Shown in pieces: positions 12,555-23,227 of a DNA stretch of 64,000 nucleotides. Origin of the DNA: Boesenbergia rotunda. Its lineage: Eukaryota; Streptophyta; Magnoliopsida; Zingiberales; Zingiberaceae. Every line of letters begins with the position of its first letter. Position 1 is the stretch's first letter. The stretch spans positions 23,370 to 87,369 of the forward strand of contig JAGFNQ010009513.1 in the NCBI GenBank assembly GCA_024364735.1, in the 5' to 3' direction. Under the pieces are notes generated by a model. That model saw nothing but the letters and a program-made list of their open reading frames with translations. It was not told the DNA's origin and searched no databases. The position numbers and the translations under genes are program-made.

Positions 12555-13237
12555 TGTAGGACCGGTGCCGTTGATAGGGGGGGTGAATATCGATCGTGAA
12601 AACCATTCGTGGAAACCTCGTGGAAAACTCGTTCATTCTAGACTTAGAATATTAGTAGCGCAGCGGAAAATAAAAACGAAAAGAGCACAGGTACACAGCG
12701 GATTTTTACTTGGTTCCCAACCTCCCAGGGTCAGTACATCCAAGGCCTATGCACGGGAACGCCCGTCCACTATTGGTCTCCTTTCCGGACTTTCCGGAGG
12801 CAGAGAAACCTGACATACAGTGCAGTATTACAAGCAATAATATAGAAATTTAAATACAGTAATTAAAAAGAAACCAACGAGACAAAGTTTGAAGCTCGGC
12901 CGATCTGGACCTCCGAAGTGCCGCGCACCTCCTCCTGGAGCCTCCCGGTCGTAGAGCCTCATTTCTAGCGTATTGTCGTCGGTAAGAAGGCTTAGGATCG
13001 CTCTTGAAAATCGTGTCTGAAGCAGAGGGGTCGAGGCCCCTTATAAAGGCCTCCTGGGGGTGCCCTGGACGCTGGAGGCGCCCCGGAAGACTCGGTCAAA
13101 CTTTATCCCTGCGTCTACCTCGCCGTAGCTGATAACAGCTTTGACCAGGGCGCCCCGGATCTTCCGGACCCCCATCTTGAACCCAGTCAGTGCTTATCCA
13201 CTGCTTCGGACTCGCAGCAACGAAACAGTGTTGACTC

Positions 13238-13325
13238 GGGCGCCCCGGATGCTCCGGGCGCCCCGGATGCTCCGGGCGCCCCGGATGCTCCGGGCGCCCC
13301 GGATGCTCCGGGCGCCCCGGATGAC
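13238..13325. repeat. GC-rich tandem array, unit GCGCCCCGGATGCTCCGG
   Basis: Five near-perfect 18-bp units within the left LTR of G; the right LTR has the same array at 19335-19437 with one shorter unit. Both the GGGCGCCC part and the CCGG…CCGG part are palindromic. The translated ORFs over it (strings of APRML) are artefacts of the repeat. Confidence 0.85.
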
Positions 13326-13937
13326 ACCTATTTTGACTGCATCACGTTTACTGCATCATTAGTACTGCCTGGGGGCGCCCCGGACACTCCGGGCGCCCCC
13401 GTGAGAGCTTATCCTGTGTTCTGACTTCGAAACAGCAAAACAGCTACGAATCCGGGCGCCCCGGACGCTCCGGGCACCCCGGTTGAAACCTGTTCTGCCA
13501 TAACATGCATTTTCAACATAACACCTTTGGCTGCGGCGCCCCCCTTGTTGGGGGCGCCCTGGTTGCATGGGGGCGCGGCCAATGATGGGGGCGCCATGCT
13601 TAGGGCCTCCAGCTGCTTACAACCTCTTTCACTCTTGGTACCTGCAAGATACATAACCACATAGCACATATACATATAATTTTAGTCTTAAGGACTTGGT
13701 TCGGACTTCGAATTTGCACGAAACCCTAGGTCGAACCGGCACGAGTTCCTATCCCCGAGAACTCGCCCTTCACCTACTCCTTTCAGGAGACGGTTGCCAC
13801 CTAGCCCTTCGGGTGGACTTTAGCTTAGCTTTCGATACCTCCGGACCTCGAGACGCCCAAACCCTGACTCGTCTCTACTCCTGTCCTTAGTCATCGCTCA
13901 GCTAAGATGCTTAGTCCCTCGGACCAAGTCTTCATTT

Positions 13938-14235
13938 CCTAGCAGTCCTTCGCCAGTTGCCTAGCAGCCCTTCGCTAGGTCTTTGTTTCCAAGCGGTCCT
14001 TCGCCTGATGCCTAGCAATCCTTCGCTAGGTCTTCTATCAGCCCTTCGCTAGGTGCCTATCAGCCCTTCGCTAGGTCTTCTATGCCTAGTAGTCCTTCAC
14101 TAGGTGCCTAGCAGCCCTTCGCTAGGTCTTAGGGTTACGATATCTAGCAGCCCTTCACTAGGTGCCTAACAGTCCTTCGTTAGGTATTCATTCCTTAGCA
14201 ACCCTTCGCTAGGTGCCTAGCAGCCCTTCGCTAGG
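13938..14235. repeat. Hairpin array, loop AGYCCTTC (left LTR of G)
   Basis: About 14 units of roughly 20 bp, typically CCTAGC + AGCCCTTC + GCTAGG. In element orientation the loop is GAAGGACT/GAAGGGCT, the same as in the F LTRs. Stems vary together: CCTAAC/GTTAGG near 14170 beside CCTAGC/GCTAGG elsewhere. The matching array in the right LTR is 20054-20356. Confidence 0.85.
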
Positions 14236-14394
14236 TCTTGGGGTTCCGATGCCTAGATTAACTAGGACTTTTCTTCAACTAAGGTTACTTCACTTTTGCT
14301 CCCCTTTGTCTATTCATTGTATCACTGACTTAAGTGTATTGTCAAACATTAAAACACTTAAAGAGGAATATCATTGATGCAACTTGCACCAACA

Positions 14395-15768
14395 ATCTCC
14401 CCCTTTTTGATGTTTGACAATAACTTAAGTTAGATTGGTTAAAGGGGCTAACTTACTGTCCTTGGGGTAAAAATGAAAAAAATATAGGTTTTGAAACTAC
14501 ATTTTTCATCTTCGAAAAAAAATTTTCTAACTTAAGCACACATCTCTCCCCCTTTGTCATACATCAAAAAATAAAATACTTGCACCAACATTAAAAACCT
14601 TTGGTTCTTTTTGAAAATACTTAGTGCAAAAATTTTTTGAAAGCATTGTATTTTGAATAATATGTTGCAAAAATTATGTAATTTTTGAAAAATATAAGTA
14701 CCTTTGAAAATATATTGAATTTTTGAATAATTAAGTACTTTTGGAAAATGCATAATTTTGAAAGAATGTTATTTTGGAAAATATAAATGTTATGCCTATT
14801 TTGCAAGTACTAACTGTGTTTCGAAAATAAGTGTTTTATGAAACATAATATTTTTCAAGGTCAAGTAAATATTGATTGAATTTTGAAAAAAATGATAGTT
14901 CTTTTGAAAGAATATTTGGCTTTGAAAGACATAAGTACTTTTGAAAACATAATATTTGACTTCACTTGGTTAATTTTCCAGTCTGACACTATCCTGGGAA
15001 CCCTTGTTGACTACAAGGACATTTTCCTAAGTGTCCTGGAAGTTTTCCAACCCAAGTAAATATTATAAAAAATTTCATAAATCACAGAATAATAGGATGT
15101 AAGTTAATTTTGAAAAATGTAAAGATTTTAAAGTGATAATACTTGATTTGGTTTATCTTTCAGTCTGACACAATCATAGGAAACCTTGTTGACTACAAGG
15201 ACATTTTCCTAAGTGTCCTGGAAGATTTTCCAAACTCAAGATATTATTTCAAATTAAAAAAAATAGATGAATTTTTGAAAATAATAGTAACTTTTGAAAA
15301 TTGATACTATTTTGAAAGAATACTTATGTTTTCAACAGGATTTGAAAATACCGCTCATGAAAATATTTGAAATATTCAATAATTTTTTTAATTTGATCTC
15401 CCGCTAAACTTGACCTAGTCCTGGGAAGCTTGTTGACCACAAGTACTCTTCCTCTAAGTCTTAAGGGTTGATTCAAATTATTTAATAATTTCAAAACAAT
15501 TAATTAAACAAAATTGTTTCAGAAGTTTGATTTATACTCCCCCTAAAGTTGACACATCCTAGGAGTCCTTGTAGATTATGAAGTGGACCTTCCTCTGTGT
15601 CTTTAGGGTTTATCAAAATCAAACAAGACAGATAAATTTTACAACATAAACCTTTTTCGAAAAACACAAGTGATAACGTTTTAAAGCTCAGTTTTCGAAA
15701 GGCATTTTCAAATAATAATAATTTTTACAGTGTAGTTTTCGAAAACCAAAAAAAAAATCACTCCCCCT
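14395..15768 (-). promoter_or_regulatory. Multiple polypurine tracts of element G
   Basis: On the minus strand, AAAGGGGGAGAT lies directly against the LTR (14395-14408), and further AGGGGGAG copies lie at 14546-14555, 15538-15545 and 15761-15768. Several spaced polypurine tracts upstream of the 3' LTR are a described trait of Sireviruses. The stretch between them is AT-rich and non-coding. Confidence 0.75.
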
Positions 15769-15840
15769 GTATCCGATCCCGTTTGACTCTATCTAAGTGC
15801 CTTAAGGAACTTTAGTGTTGTCCTAAGAGGCTTGTGTCTA
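14976..15840. repeat. Five diverged copies of a hairpin-bearing block in the G interior
   Basis: Blocks at about 14976, 15163, 15405, 15540 and 15782 share the pattern GTCTGACACTATCCTGGGAA, then CTTGTTGACTACAAGG, then GGACATTTTCCTAAGTGTCC. Each has two small inverted repeats: CCTTGT with ACAAGG, and GGACA with TGTCC. The last copies are more diverged. No coding potential. Confidence 0.55.
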
Positions 15841-16734
15841 ATTACGTGAGTGAAACAATTTTTGAAAAGATATAATTTTTGAAAAACATATAATATGTAT
15901 ATTCAATAAGATAAGCATGAATTCCATAAAAACATTATTATGTTGAAGCACTATTTTGAAAATATATTTTTAGGAAAATATTCTAACCATTTTGAAAAAC
16001 AATTTTGAAAAATATTTTTCAATTCATTAGTCCTTAACATCTCACCCATTTTAGATGTATCAATACAACAAGCATAGTTGCCTTATAGGTGTATTGTGAG
16101 ATGCTTAATTTATTTTTCTTAATTTATTAACTCTAAGAATTAATTGATGCTTGTGTTAGATTTGAATTTGACAAAAAGTAACTTGAATTTGAATTTCAAA
16201 AATTGGCTTCCAGGTCTTGGCGAGGCACTAGGCCTTCTTTGGCCGTAGCCTTATTGGATCATCAACCCTTTCCTTGACAAAGCCTTTTAATGAAATTTCA
16301 TTTTCAAAATTACTTTTTGAAAAATTCTGGTCTAACTAGTTTGGGTCTTGGATCGGTAGCTTCGGCTAGTTTCACCAGTCTAAAGAGACCAAGTATACTT
16401 GATCTTATTAGAATTGGCTTCCCTAACGTACTATCATCTCACCGCCACCCAATACTAGGTTGATCAAGTTTCAATTATTCTTTTTCCTATAGCCGTTCTA
16501 ATATATGCATAAAATTTAAATATGAATGACATGTCATATATTTTAAAAGAATAGCAGATGCATGTCATGACAGTTGTGCATGAGTCAAACAAGTCAAATA
16601 ATTTTATTTAAGTTTCTAAAATGTATCAAATTTCCGATTTGATACATGTCGAGTGAACCCGCGAATATGTCAACCCACTTTGACATATTTAATGTTATTA
16701 ATTTTAATTGTTATAGCTTGGGTAAAATTTTATT

Positions 16735-17335
16735 TTAGTTTGAGTTTAAGTTAATTAAGAATTGATTAGATTAGAAAATTAATTAATCAAATGAATTTAA
16801 GTTTCAATTAATTTGGATTAAATTAAATTTGAATATAATTTAATTTAAGTTTAAATTCGAATTTAATTTTAATTTGAATTTCGAATTTAATTTAAATTTA
16901 ATTTGTATTTAATTTAGATTTAATTTGAATTTAATTTGAATTATCTTGAATTTAATTTGGATTTAATTTTAATTAATTTGAATTTAATTTGGATTTAATT
17001 TTAATTAATTTGAATTTAATTAGGATTTAATTTGAATTAATTTGAATTTAATTTGGATTTAATTTGAATTAATTTGAATTTAATTTGGATTTAATTTGAA
17101 TTTAATTTGGATTTAATTTGAATTTAATTTGGATTTAATTTAAATTTAATTTAATTTAGATTTAATTTGAATTTAATTTAATTTGGATTTAATTTAAATT
17201 AAATTTAAGTTTGAATTTCAAATTAAATTTAAGTTTGAATTTCGAATTAAATTTAAGTTTGAATTTCAAATTTCATTTAAGTTGAATAATTAAGATTTAA
17301 TTAATTTTAATTTAATTATGATTTAATTATTATTT
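16735..17335. repeat. AT-rich minisatellite built from AATTTGAATTTAATTTGGAT-like units
   Basis: About 600 bp of nearly pure AATTTAATTTGGATTTAATTTG variants of 11 to 22 bp in the interior of G, directly downstream (in element orientation) of the repeat-protein ORF. It contains no long ORF and probably grew by slippage. Confidence 0.8.
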
Positions 17336-17395
17336 AATTGAATTTAAGATTGTCATGATTAATTAATAATTGTGGGTTTAGATTCATCATTTTCA

Positions 17396-18538
17396 TTATT
17401 TCGAAATTTCTTTTTCATCTTTATCTTTCTTTTCAAGTTTTTCTAATAATTTTGATTTATTTGAATTTTTGTAATTTTTATTGATTATGACCTTTATCTT
17501 AGATAGTTCCATATCCTCCTTAGGATTAGATTTTTCAATATCCTCACAGTAGGTGGAGTAAATTGGGCCACTAGTTAAAGTTTTATAATAATATTCAATA
17601 TTATCTATAATTAAATTATTATCTAGGAGAATTTTAACTTCAAAATTATTCTCAGAATTATCCTCAGATATATTTTCAACATTAATCTTTAGATTATCTT
17701 TAAGATTTTCAAAATTAATTTCTGAATTATCCTTAAGATATTCAAATTTGAATTCAGATTTATCCTTAGGATTTTCAAATTTGAATTCGGAATTATCCTT
17801 AGGATTTTCAAATTTGAATTCGGAATTATCCTTAGGATTAATTTTGTCTGAATTAAAATTATCAGAACTAATTTTATTAGAAAAATTATTAGAATTAATT
17901 TCATCATATAAATTATTAGAATTAATTTTATCAGATAAATTATTAGAATTAATTTCATCAGATAAATTATTAGAATTAATTTCGTCAGATAAATTATTAG
18001 AATTAATTTCATAAGATAAATTATTAGAATTAATTTTTTCAGTTAAATTATTAGAATTAATTTCATCAGATGAATTATTAGAATTAATTTTATCAGATAA
18101 ATTATTAGAATTAATTTCATCAGATAAATTATTAGAATTAATTTCATCAATTTCTGAATTGATATTCTGAATTAAACAATTAATTTCTAATATTTTGGTC
18201 ATATTCACGTTTTGTAATTTAACATGCAAAAAGTTAATTTTCCTATGCAGTAAATCTACTTTATCAGAAAAATTAAATATTTTATCACATGAAAGTGCAG
18301 AAACTTGTAAAATTTTTGGAATATAAATTTTTCGTACCTTTGCCGGACATTGGTTTTTGTAGTGTCCGAATTTTTCACACTTGAAGCATCTGATATGGCT
18401 TTTATCTCTCCGGACTCCTGGCGCTGGTGCCCCCTTTGCCGCCGGTGATGAACGATTTTTATGAGTAGGACACTAATTTTTATAGTGCCCTCTCTCCTTG
18501 CATGTGAAACAAATAATATGCAATTTAAAATTAGACAT
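17396..18538 (-). pseudogene. Gag-derived zinc-knuckle protein with Asn/Ser-rich repeats (element G)
   Basis: The frame opens at ATG 18538 (MSNFKLHIICFTC…) and runs 380 codons to 17396, with one in-frame TAG (18473-18475). There are two CX2CX4HX4C zinc knuckles: CFTCKERGHYKN-stop-C (the stop falls within it) and CFKCEKFGHYKNQC. About ten 9-residue repeats of the NSNNLSDEI type follow (17870-18150), then four NPKDNSEFKFE repeats (17700-17850) and an acidic/Lys-rich tail. No capsid domain precedes the knuckles: the ATG is only about 90 bp from the PBS. Zinc knuckles bind nucleic acid in gag proteins; whether this short form packages or tethers RNA is inference. Downstream of the stop the frame is open for 359 codons, so the protein may start at a later Met. 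Confidence 0.75.
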
Positions 18539-18628
18539 TAAAAAAATGTACCTGATTCACCCCTGGGCTCCCCCTCAACTCCTGGCGTCGTTGCTCCGTC
18601 GGCGGTTAGTCCGGTGAAGAGCGGCTCG

Positions 18629-18640
18629 GCTCTGATACCA
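18629..18640 (-). promoter_or_regulatory. Primer-binding site of element G
   Basis: The minus strand reads TGGTATCAGAGC two bases after the LTR end. This is complementary to the 3' end of plant initiator tRNA-Met, the usual Copia primer. Confidence 0.92.
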
Positions 18641-18642
18641 AT

Positions 18643-20748
18643 TGTAGGACCGGTGCCGTCGATAGAGGGGGGGGGTGAATATCGATCGTGAACACCTTTC
18701 GTGGAAACCTCGTGGAAAACTCGTTCGTTCTAGACTTAGAATATTAGTAGCGCAGCGGAAAATAAAAACGAAAAGAGCACAGGTCCACAGCGGATTTTTA
18801 CTTGGTTCCCGACCCCCCCCCCCCAGGGTCAGTACATCCAAGGCCTATGCACGGGAACACCCGTCCACTATTGGTCTCCTTTCCGGACTTTCCGGAGGCG
18901 GAGAAACCCGACTTACACTGCAGTATTACAAGCAATAATATAGAAATTTAAATACAGTAATTAAAAAGCAAACCAACGAGACAAAGTTTGAAGCTCGGCC
19001 GATCTGGACCTCCGAAGTGCCGCGCACCTCCTCCTGGAGCCTCCCGGTCGTAGAGCCTCGTTACTAGCGTGTTGTCGTCGGTCAGAAGGCTTAGGATCGC
19101 TCTTGGAAATCGTGTCTGAAGCAGAGGGGTCGAGGCCCCTTATAAAGGCCTCCTGGGGCGCCCTGGACGCTGGGGGCGCCCCGGATGACTCGGTCATACT
19201 TTATCCCTACGTCTACCTCGCCGCAGCTGATAACAGCTTTGACCAGGGCGCCCCGGATCTTCCGGGAGCCCATCTTGAACCCAGTCAGCGCTTATCCACT
19301 GCTTCGGACTCGCAGCAACGAAACAGTGTTGACCCGGGCGCCCCGGATGCTCCGGGCGCCCGGATGCTCCGGGCGCCCCGGATGCTCCGGGCGCCCCGGA
19401 TGCTCCGGGCGCCCCGGATGCTCCGGGCGCCCCGGTTGACACCTATTTTGACTGCATCATGTTTACTGCCTCTTTAGTACTGCCTGGGGGCGCCCCGGAC
19501 ACTCCAGGCGCCGCCGTGAGGGCTTATCCTGTATTCTGACTTCGAAACAGCAAAACAGCTACGAATCCGGGCGCCCCGGACTCACCGGGCGCCCCGGTTG
19601 AAACCTGCTCTGCCATAACTTGCATTTTCACCATAACACCTTTGGCTGGGGGCGCCCCCCTTGTTGGGGGTGCCCTGGTTGCATGGGGGCGCCCCCAATG
19701 ATGGGGGTGCCCTGCTTAGGGCCTCCAGCTGCTTACAACCTCTTTCACTCTTGGTACCTGTAAGATACATAACCACATAGCACATATACATATAATTTTA
19801 GTCTTAAGGACTTGGTTCGGACTTCAGATTTGCACGAAACCCTAGGTCGAACCGGCACGAGTTCCTATCCCCGAGAACTCGCCCTTCACCTGCTCCTTTC
19901 AGGAGACGGTTGCCACCTAGCCCTTTGGGTGGACTTTAGCTTAGCTTTCGATACCTCCGGACCTCGAGACGCCCAAACCCTGACTCGTCTCTACTCCTGT
20001 CCTTAGTCATCGCTCAGCTAAGTTGCTTAGTCCCTCGGACCAAGTCTTCATTTCCTAGCAGTCCTTCGCCAGGTGCCTAGCAGCCCTTCGCTAGGTCTTT
20101 GTTACCAAGCGGTCCTTCGCCTGGTGCCTAGCAATCCTTCGCTAGGTCTTCTATGCCTAGCAGCCCTTCGCTAGGTGCCTAGCAGCCCTTCGCTAGGTCT
20201 TCTATGCCTAGTAGTCCTTCACTAGGTGCCTAGCAGCCCTTCGCTAGGTCTTAGGGTTACGATACCTAGCAGCCCTTCGCTAGGTGCCTAACTGTCCTTC
20301 GTTAGGTATTCATTCCCTAGCAACCCTTCGCTAGGTGCCTAGCAGCCCTTCGCTAGGTCTTGGGGTTCCGATGCCTAGATTAACTAGGACTTTTCTTCAA
20401 CTAAGGTTACTTCACTTTTGCTCCCCTTTGTCTATTCATTGTATCACTGACTTAAGTGTATTGTCAAACATTAAAACACTTAAAGAGGAATATCATTGAT
20501 GCAACTTGCACCAAGGTGCCTAACAGTCCTTCGATAGGTCTTCATTCCCTAGCAACCCTTCGCTAGGTGCCTAGCAGCCCTTCACTAGGTCTTGGGGTTC
20601 CGATGCCTAGATTAACTAGGGCTTTTCTTCAACTAAGGTTACTTCACTTTTGCTCCCCTTTGTCTATTCATTGTATCACTAACTTAAGTGTATTGTCAAA
20701 CATTAAAACACATAAAGAGGAATATCATTGATGCAACTTGCACCAACA
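18643..20748 (-). mobile_element. Element G right LTR (5' LTR) with hairpin array and terminal duplication
   Basis: Closely matches the left LTR but is 266 bp longer, mostly because 232 bp are duplicated at its outer end: 20283-20514 and 20515-20748 are near-identical, each running from GGTGCCTAAC to CTTGCACCAA. Only the outer copy ends in the correct CACCAACA. It holds the hairpin array 20054-20356, the GC-rich array 19335-19437 and TTATAAAGG near 19140. Confidence 0.9.
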
Positions 20749-23213
20749 TGTGGACCAATGTCAACTCTTGCACAAGGAGGCTATAGCTACTTCATCACCT
20801 TTATCGATGATCACTCACGATTCGGGTATGTGTTCTTGATGAAACACAAATCTGAAGCTTTTGAGAAATTCAAAGAGTTCAGAAATGAAGTAGAGAAACA
20901 GCTTGGCAAAAGTATTAAGATACTTCGATCCGATCGGGGTGGTGAATACATAAGTCAAGAGTTTCAAGATTATCTTAGGGACAATGGGATATTGTCCCAA
21001 TGGACTCCGCCATATACACTACAGCATAATGGTGTATCTGAGAGGCGCAACCGAACCTTGATGGACATGGTTAGGTCGATGATGAATCATGCAACTCCTC
21101 CAAAATCCTTTTGGGGCTATGCACTTAAGACAACTGTTTACTTGATAAACAGAGTCCCGACCAAGGTAGTCTCAACTACTCCATATAAGACATGGAATAG
21201 TAAGAAACCTCACTTAACTCACCTTAAGATATGGGGTTGTCCTGCTTATGTGAAGCGGACTGTATCAGACAAATTGGATGCTAAGTCTGATAAATGTCTA
21301 TTTATTGGGTACCCTAAGGAAACGAAGGGTTACCAATTCTATCATCCCTTGGAACAAAAGGTGTTTGTTTCAAGGCATACTGTATTTCTGGAAAAAGAAT
21401 TTCTTTTACAAGAAAACAGTGGGAGTGACATTGAACTTGATGAAGTTCAAGAAACTCCAATAGACATTACAGAGACACCTAGTCTAGACCCACAACCAAT
21501 AACTCATAATGATGAGCTATCAGTTGAACCTAAAACTACACCACCTCTTCGTAGATCTGATAAGGACACGCAATATTCCAGAGAGATACGGATTTCTTGT
21601 AAGTGAATCGAACGACGTGTTACTCATAAGCGATGACGAACCTATCAGTTATGAAGATGTTCTGAAGAGTTCAGAAAGGGACAAATGACTTGAGGCCATG
21701 AAGTCGGAAATGGATTCCATGTACGAAAACCAAGTATGGGACTTGGTTAAACCACCTGAAGGGATTAAGCCCATAGGGTGCAAGTGGGTTTTCAAGAAGA
21801 AAACCGACATGGAAGGTAACGTTGTTACCTTTAAGGCTAGATTAGTGGCAAAAGGATATCTTCAAAAACAAGGAATTGATTATGACGAAACCTATTCGCC
21901 AGTAGCTATGCTTAAATCCATTCGGATGCTCCTGGCCATAGCAGCTCATTATGATTATGAGATATGGCAAATGGATGTGAAAACAGCTTTCCTTAATGGA
22001 AACCTGCTTGAGGATGTATACATGATACAACCTGAAGGTTTCACATCGGTTGATAAAACCAAAGTATGCAAGCTTCGATGATCCATATATGGACTGAAGC
22101 AAGCATCCAGGAGCTGGAACATCCGTTTTGATGAGACAATCAAAGAGTTTGATTTCTCACAAAATCCAGACGAACCTTGTGTGTACAAGAAGGTTAGTGG
22201 GAGTGCAGTCGTATTCCTAGTATTATATGTCGATGACATATTACTTATAGGAAACGATATATCAGTCTTACAAACAGTTAAAATTTGGTTGTCCAAAACT
22301 TTCTCCATGAAAAGACCTGGGAGAAGCAACCTATATCCTTGGGATTAGAATCTATAGAGATAGATCAAAACGGTTGCTTGGTCTTTCGCAGTCTACATAT
22401 ATTGACCGAGTGCTAAAAAGGTTTAGCATATCGGAATCCAAGAAAGGTTACCTTCCCATCAGGCATGGGATCAACCTTTCAAAGTCTATGTGTCCGCGTA
22501 CAGAAGACGAGAGGATTTGCATGAATAAGATTCCTTATGCATCCGCGATAGGATCTATCATGTATGCTATGTTATGTAGAAGGCCCGATGTATCGTATGC
22601 TTTGAGCGTCACAAGCAGATACCAGTCGGATCCAGGAATGGATCATTGGGCGGCTGTTAAGACAATCCTTAAGTACTTAAGAAGAACTAAGGATGTGTTC
22701 CTAATATATGGAGAAGAATATATGGTAATACGTGGGTATACAGATGCCAATTTCCAGACAGATAAGGATGACTCCAAATCTCAGTCTGGATACGTATTTA
22801 CTTTGAATGGAGGCGCAGTAAGTTGGAAAAGCTCCAAACAAGACACCATAGCGGATTCTACCACGGAAGCGGAATATATCGCAGCTTCGGAAGCAACAAA
22901 GGAAGCAGTCTGGATCAAGAAGTTCATCTCCGAACTTGGTGTGGTTCCAACCATTGATGACGAAGTGCCGGTTTACTGCGACAACAATGGAGCTATTGCA
23001 CAAGCAAAGGAACCAAGGTCTCATCAGCGATCCAAACACGTGCTTCGCCGCTATCATCTGATCAGAGAGATTATAAGTAGGAATGACATACAAATTGAGA
23101 AAATTTCCACTGAAAGGAATTTAGCGGATCTTTTAACTAAGGCCTTGCCTCAGAACAAGTTTGAGGGTCATGTTAGAGCCTTTGGTATTGGATACCGTAA
23201 CGATTGGCATTAG
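20749..23213 (+). pseudogene. Copia integrase-RT-RNase H, family A plus copy (second part)
   Basis: Continues the integrase interrupted at 12554. 20749-21606 holds FIDDHSRFGYV, LRSDRGGEYISQEF, HNGVSERRNRT and the C-terminal WGCPAYVKRT/GYPKETKGYQFYHP block. 21698-22081 holds the RT start (CKWVFKKKTDMEG, QMDVKTAFLNGNL), and the next frame carries YGLKQASRSWN and YVDDILLIG near 22225. 22374-23213 holds the RT thumb and RNase H (GYTDANFQTDKDD, DSTTEAEYIAASEA, YCDNNGAIAQAKEPRSHQ) ending RNDWH. Frameshifts near 21600, 22080 and 22310 break it. It is 3' joined to a polypurine tract. It aligns throughout with the inverted copy at 6551-9000. Confidence 0.9.
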
Positions 23214-23216
23214 GCC

Positions 23217-23227
23217 AAGTGGGAGTT
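23217..23227 (+). promoter_or_regulatory. Polypurine tract of plus family-A copy
   Basis: AAGTGGGAGTT sits directly before the LTR start TGTTAGTG, as in the minus copy. Confidence 0.88.

Larger units (their letters stand above)
12555..14394 (-). mobile_element. Element G left LTR (3' LTR)
   Basis: Paired with the right LTR at 18643. In element orientation it begins TGTTGGTGCAAGTTGC and ends CGGCACCGGTCCTACA. It contains the hairpin array 13938-14235, a GC-rich array 13238-13325, and a TATA-like TTATAAAGG near 13040. The minus-strand order is array, GC-rich block, TATA, as in F. Confidence 0.9.
12555..20748 (-). mobile_element. Element G: non-autonomous Sirevirus-like LTR element nested in the family-A integrase
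   Basis: It starts TGTAGGACCGG, ends CACCAACA, and is flanked by the target-site duplication TGTGG (12550-12554 and 20749-20753); joining the flanks gives the uninterrupted integrase order seen in the minus copy. Two LTRs (12555-14394, 18643-20748), a PBS complementary to initiator tRNA-Met on the minus strand and polypurine tracts beside the left LTR fix its orientation. The internal 4.2 kb has no protease, integrase, RT or RNase H; it encodes only a zinc-knuckle/repeat protein (17396-18538). Part of its non-coding interior (16200-16460) is the reverse complement of F at 38570-38830, so G probably derives from, and depends on, an F-like autonomous Sirevirus. Confidence 0.9.

Noticed and set aside
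12589..12813. Plus-strand ORF joining integrase to LTR sequence at 12555
   Set aside because: It runs by chance across the G insertion border; the G LTR is non-coding.
13141..13362. ORFs reading APRML/ASGAP repeats in GC-rich DNA
   Set aside because: Both strands are open because of the 18-bp unit; present only within the LTR array.
17689..18014. Hydrophobic ORFs opposite or out of frame with the G repeat protein (LILIIYL, LLELISSDK)
   Set aside because: Shadow frames of the 27-bp repeat; the frame with two zinc knuckles is the supported one.
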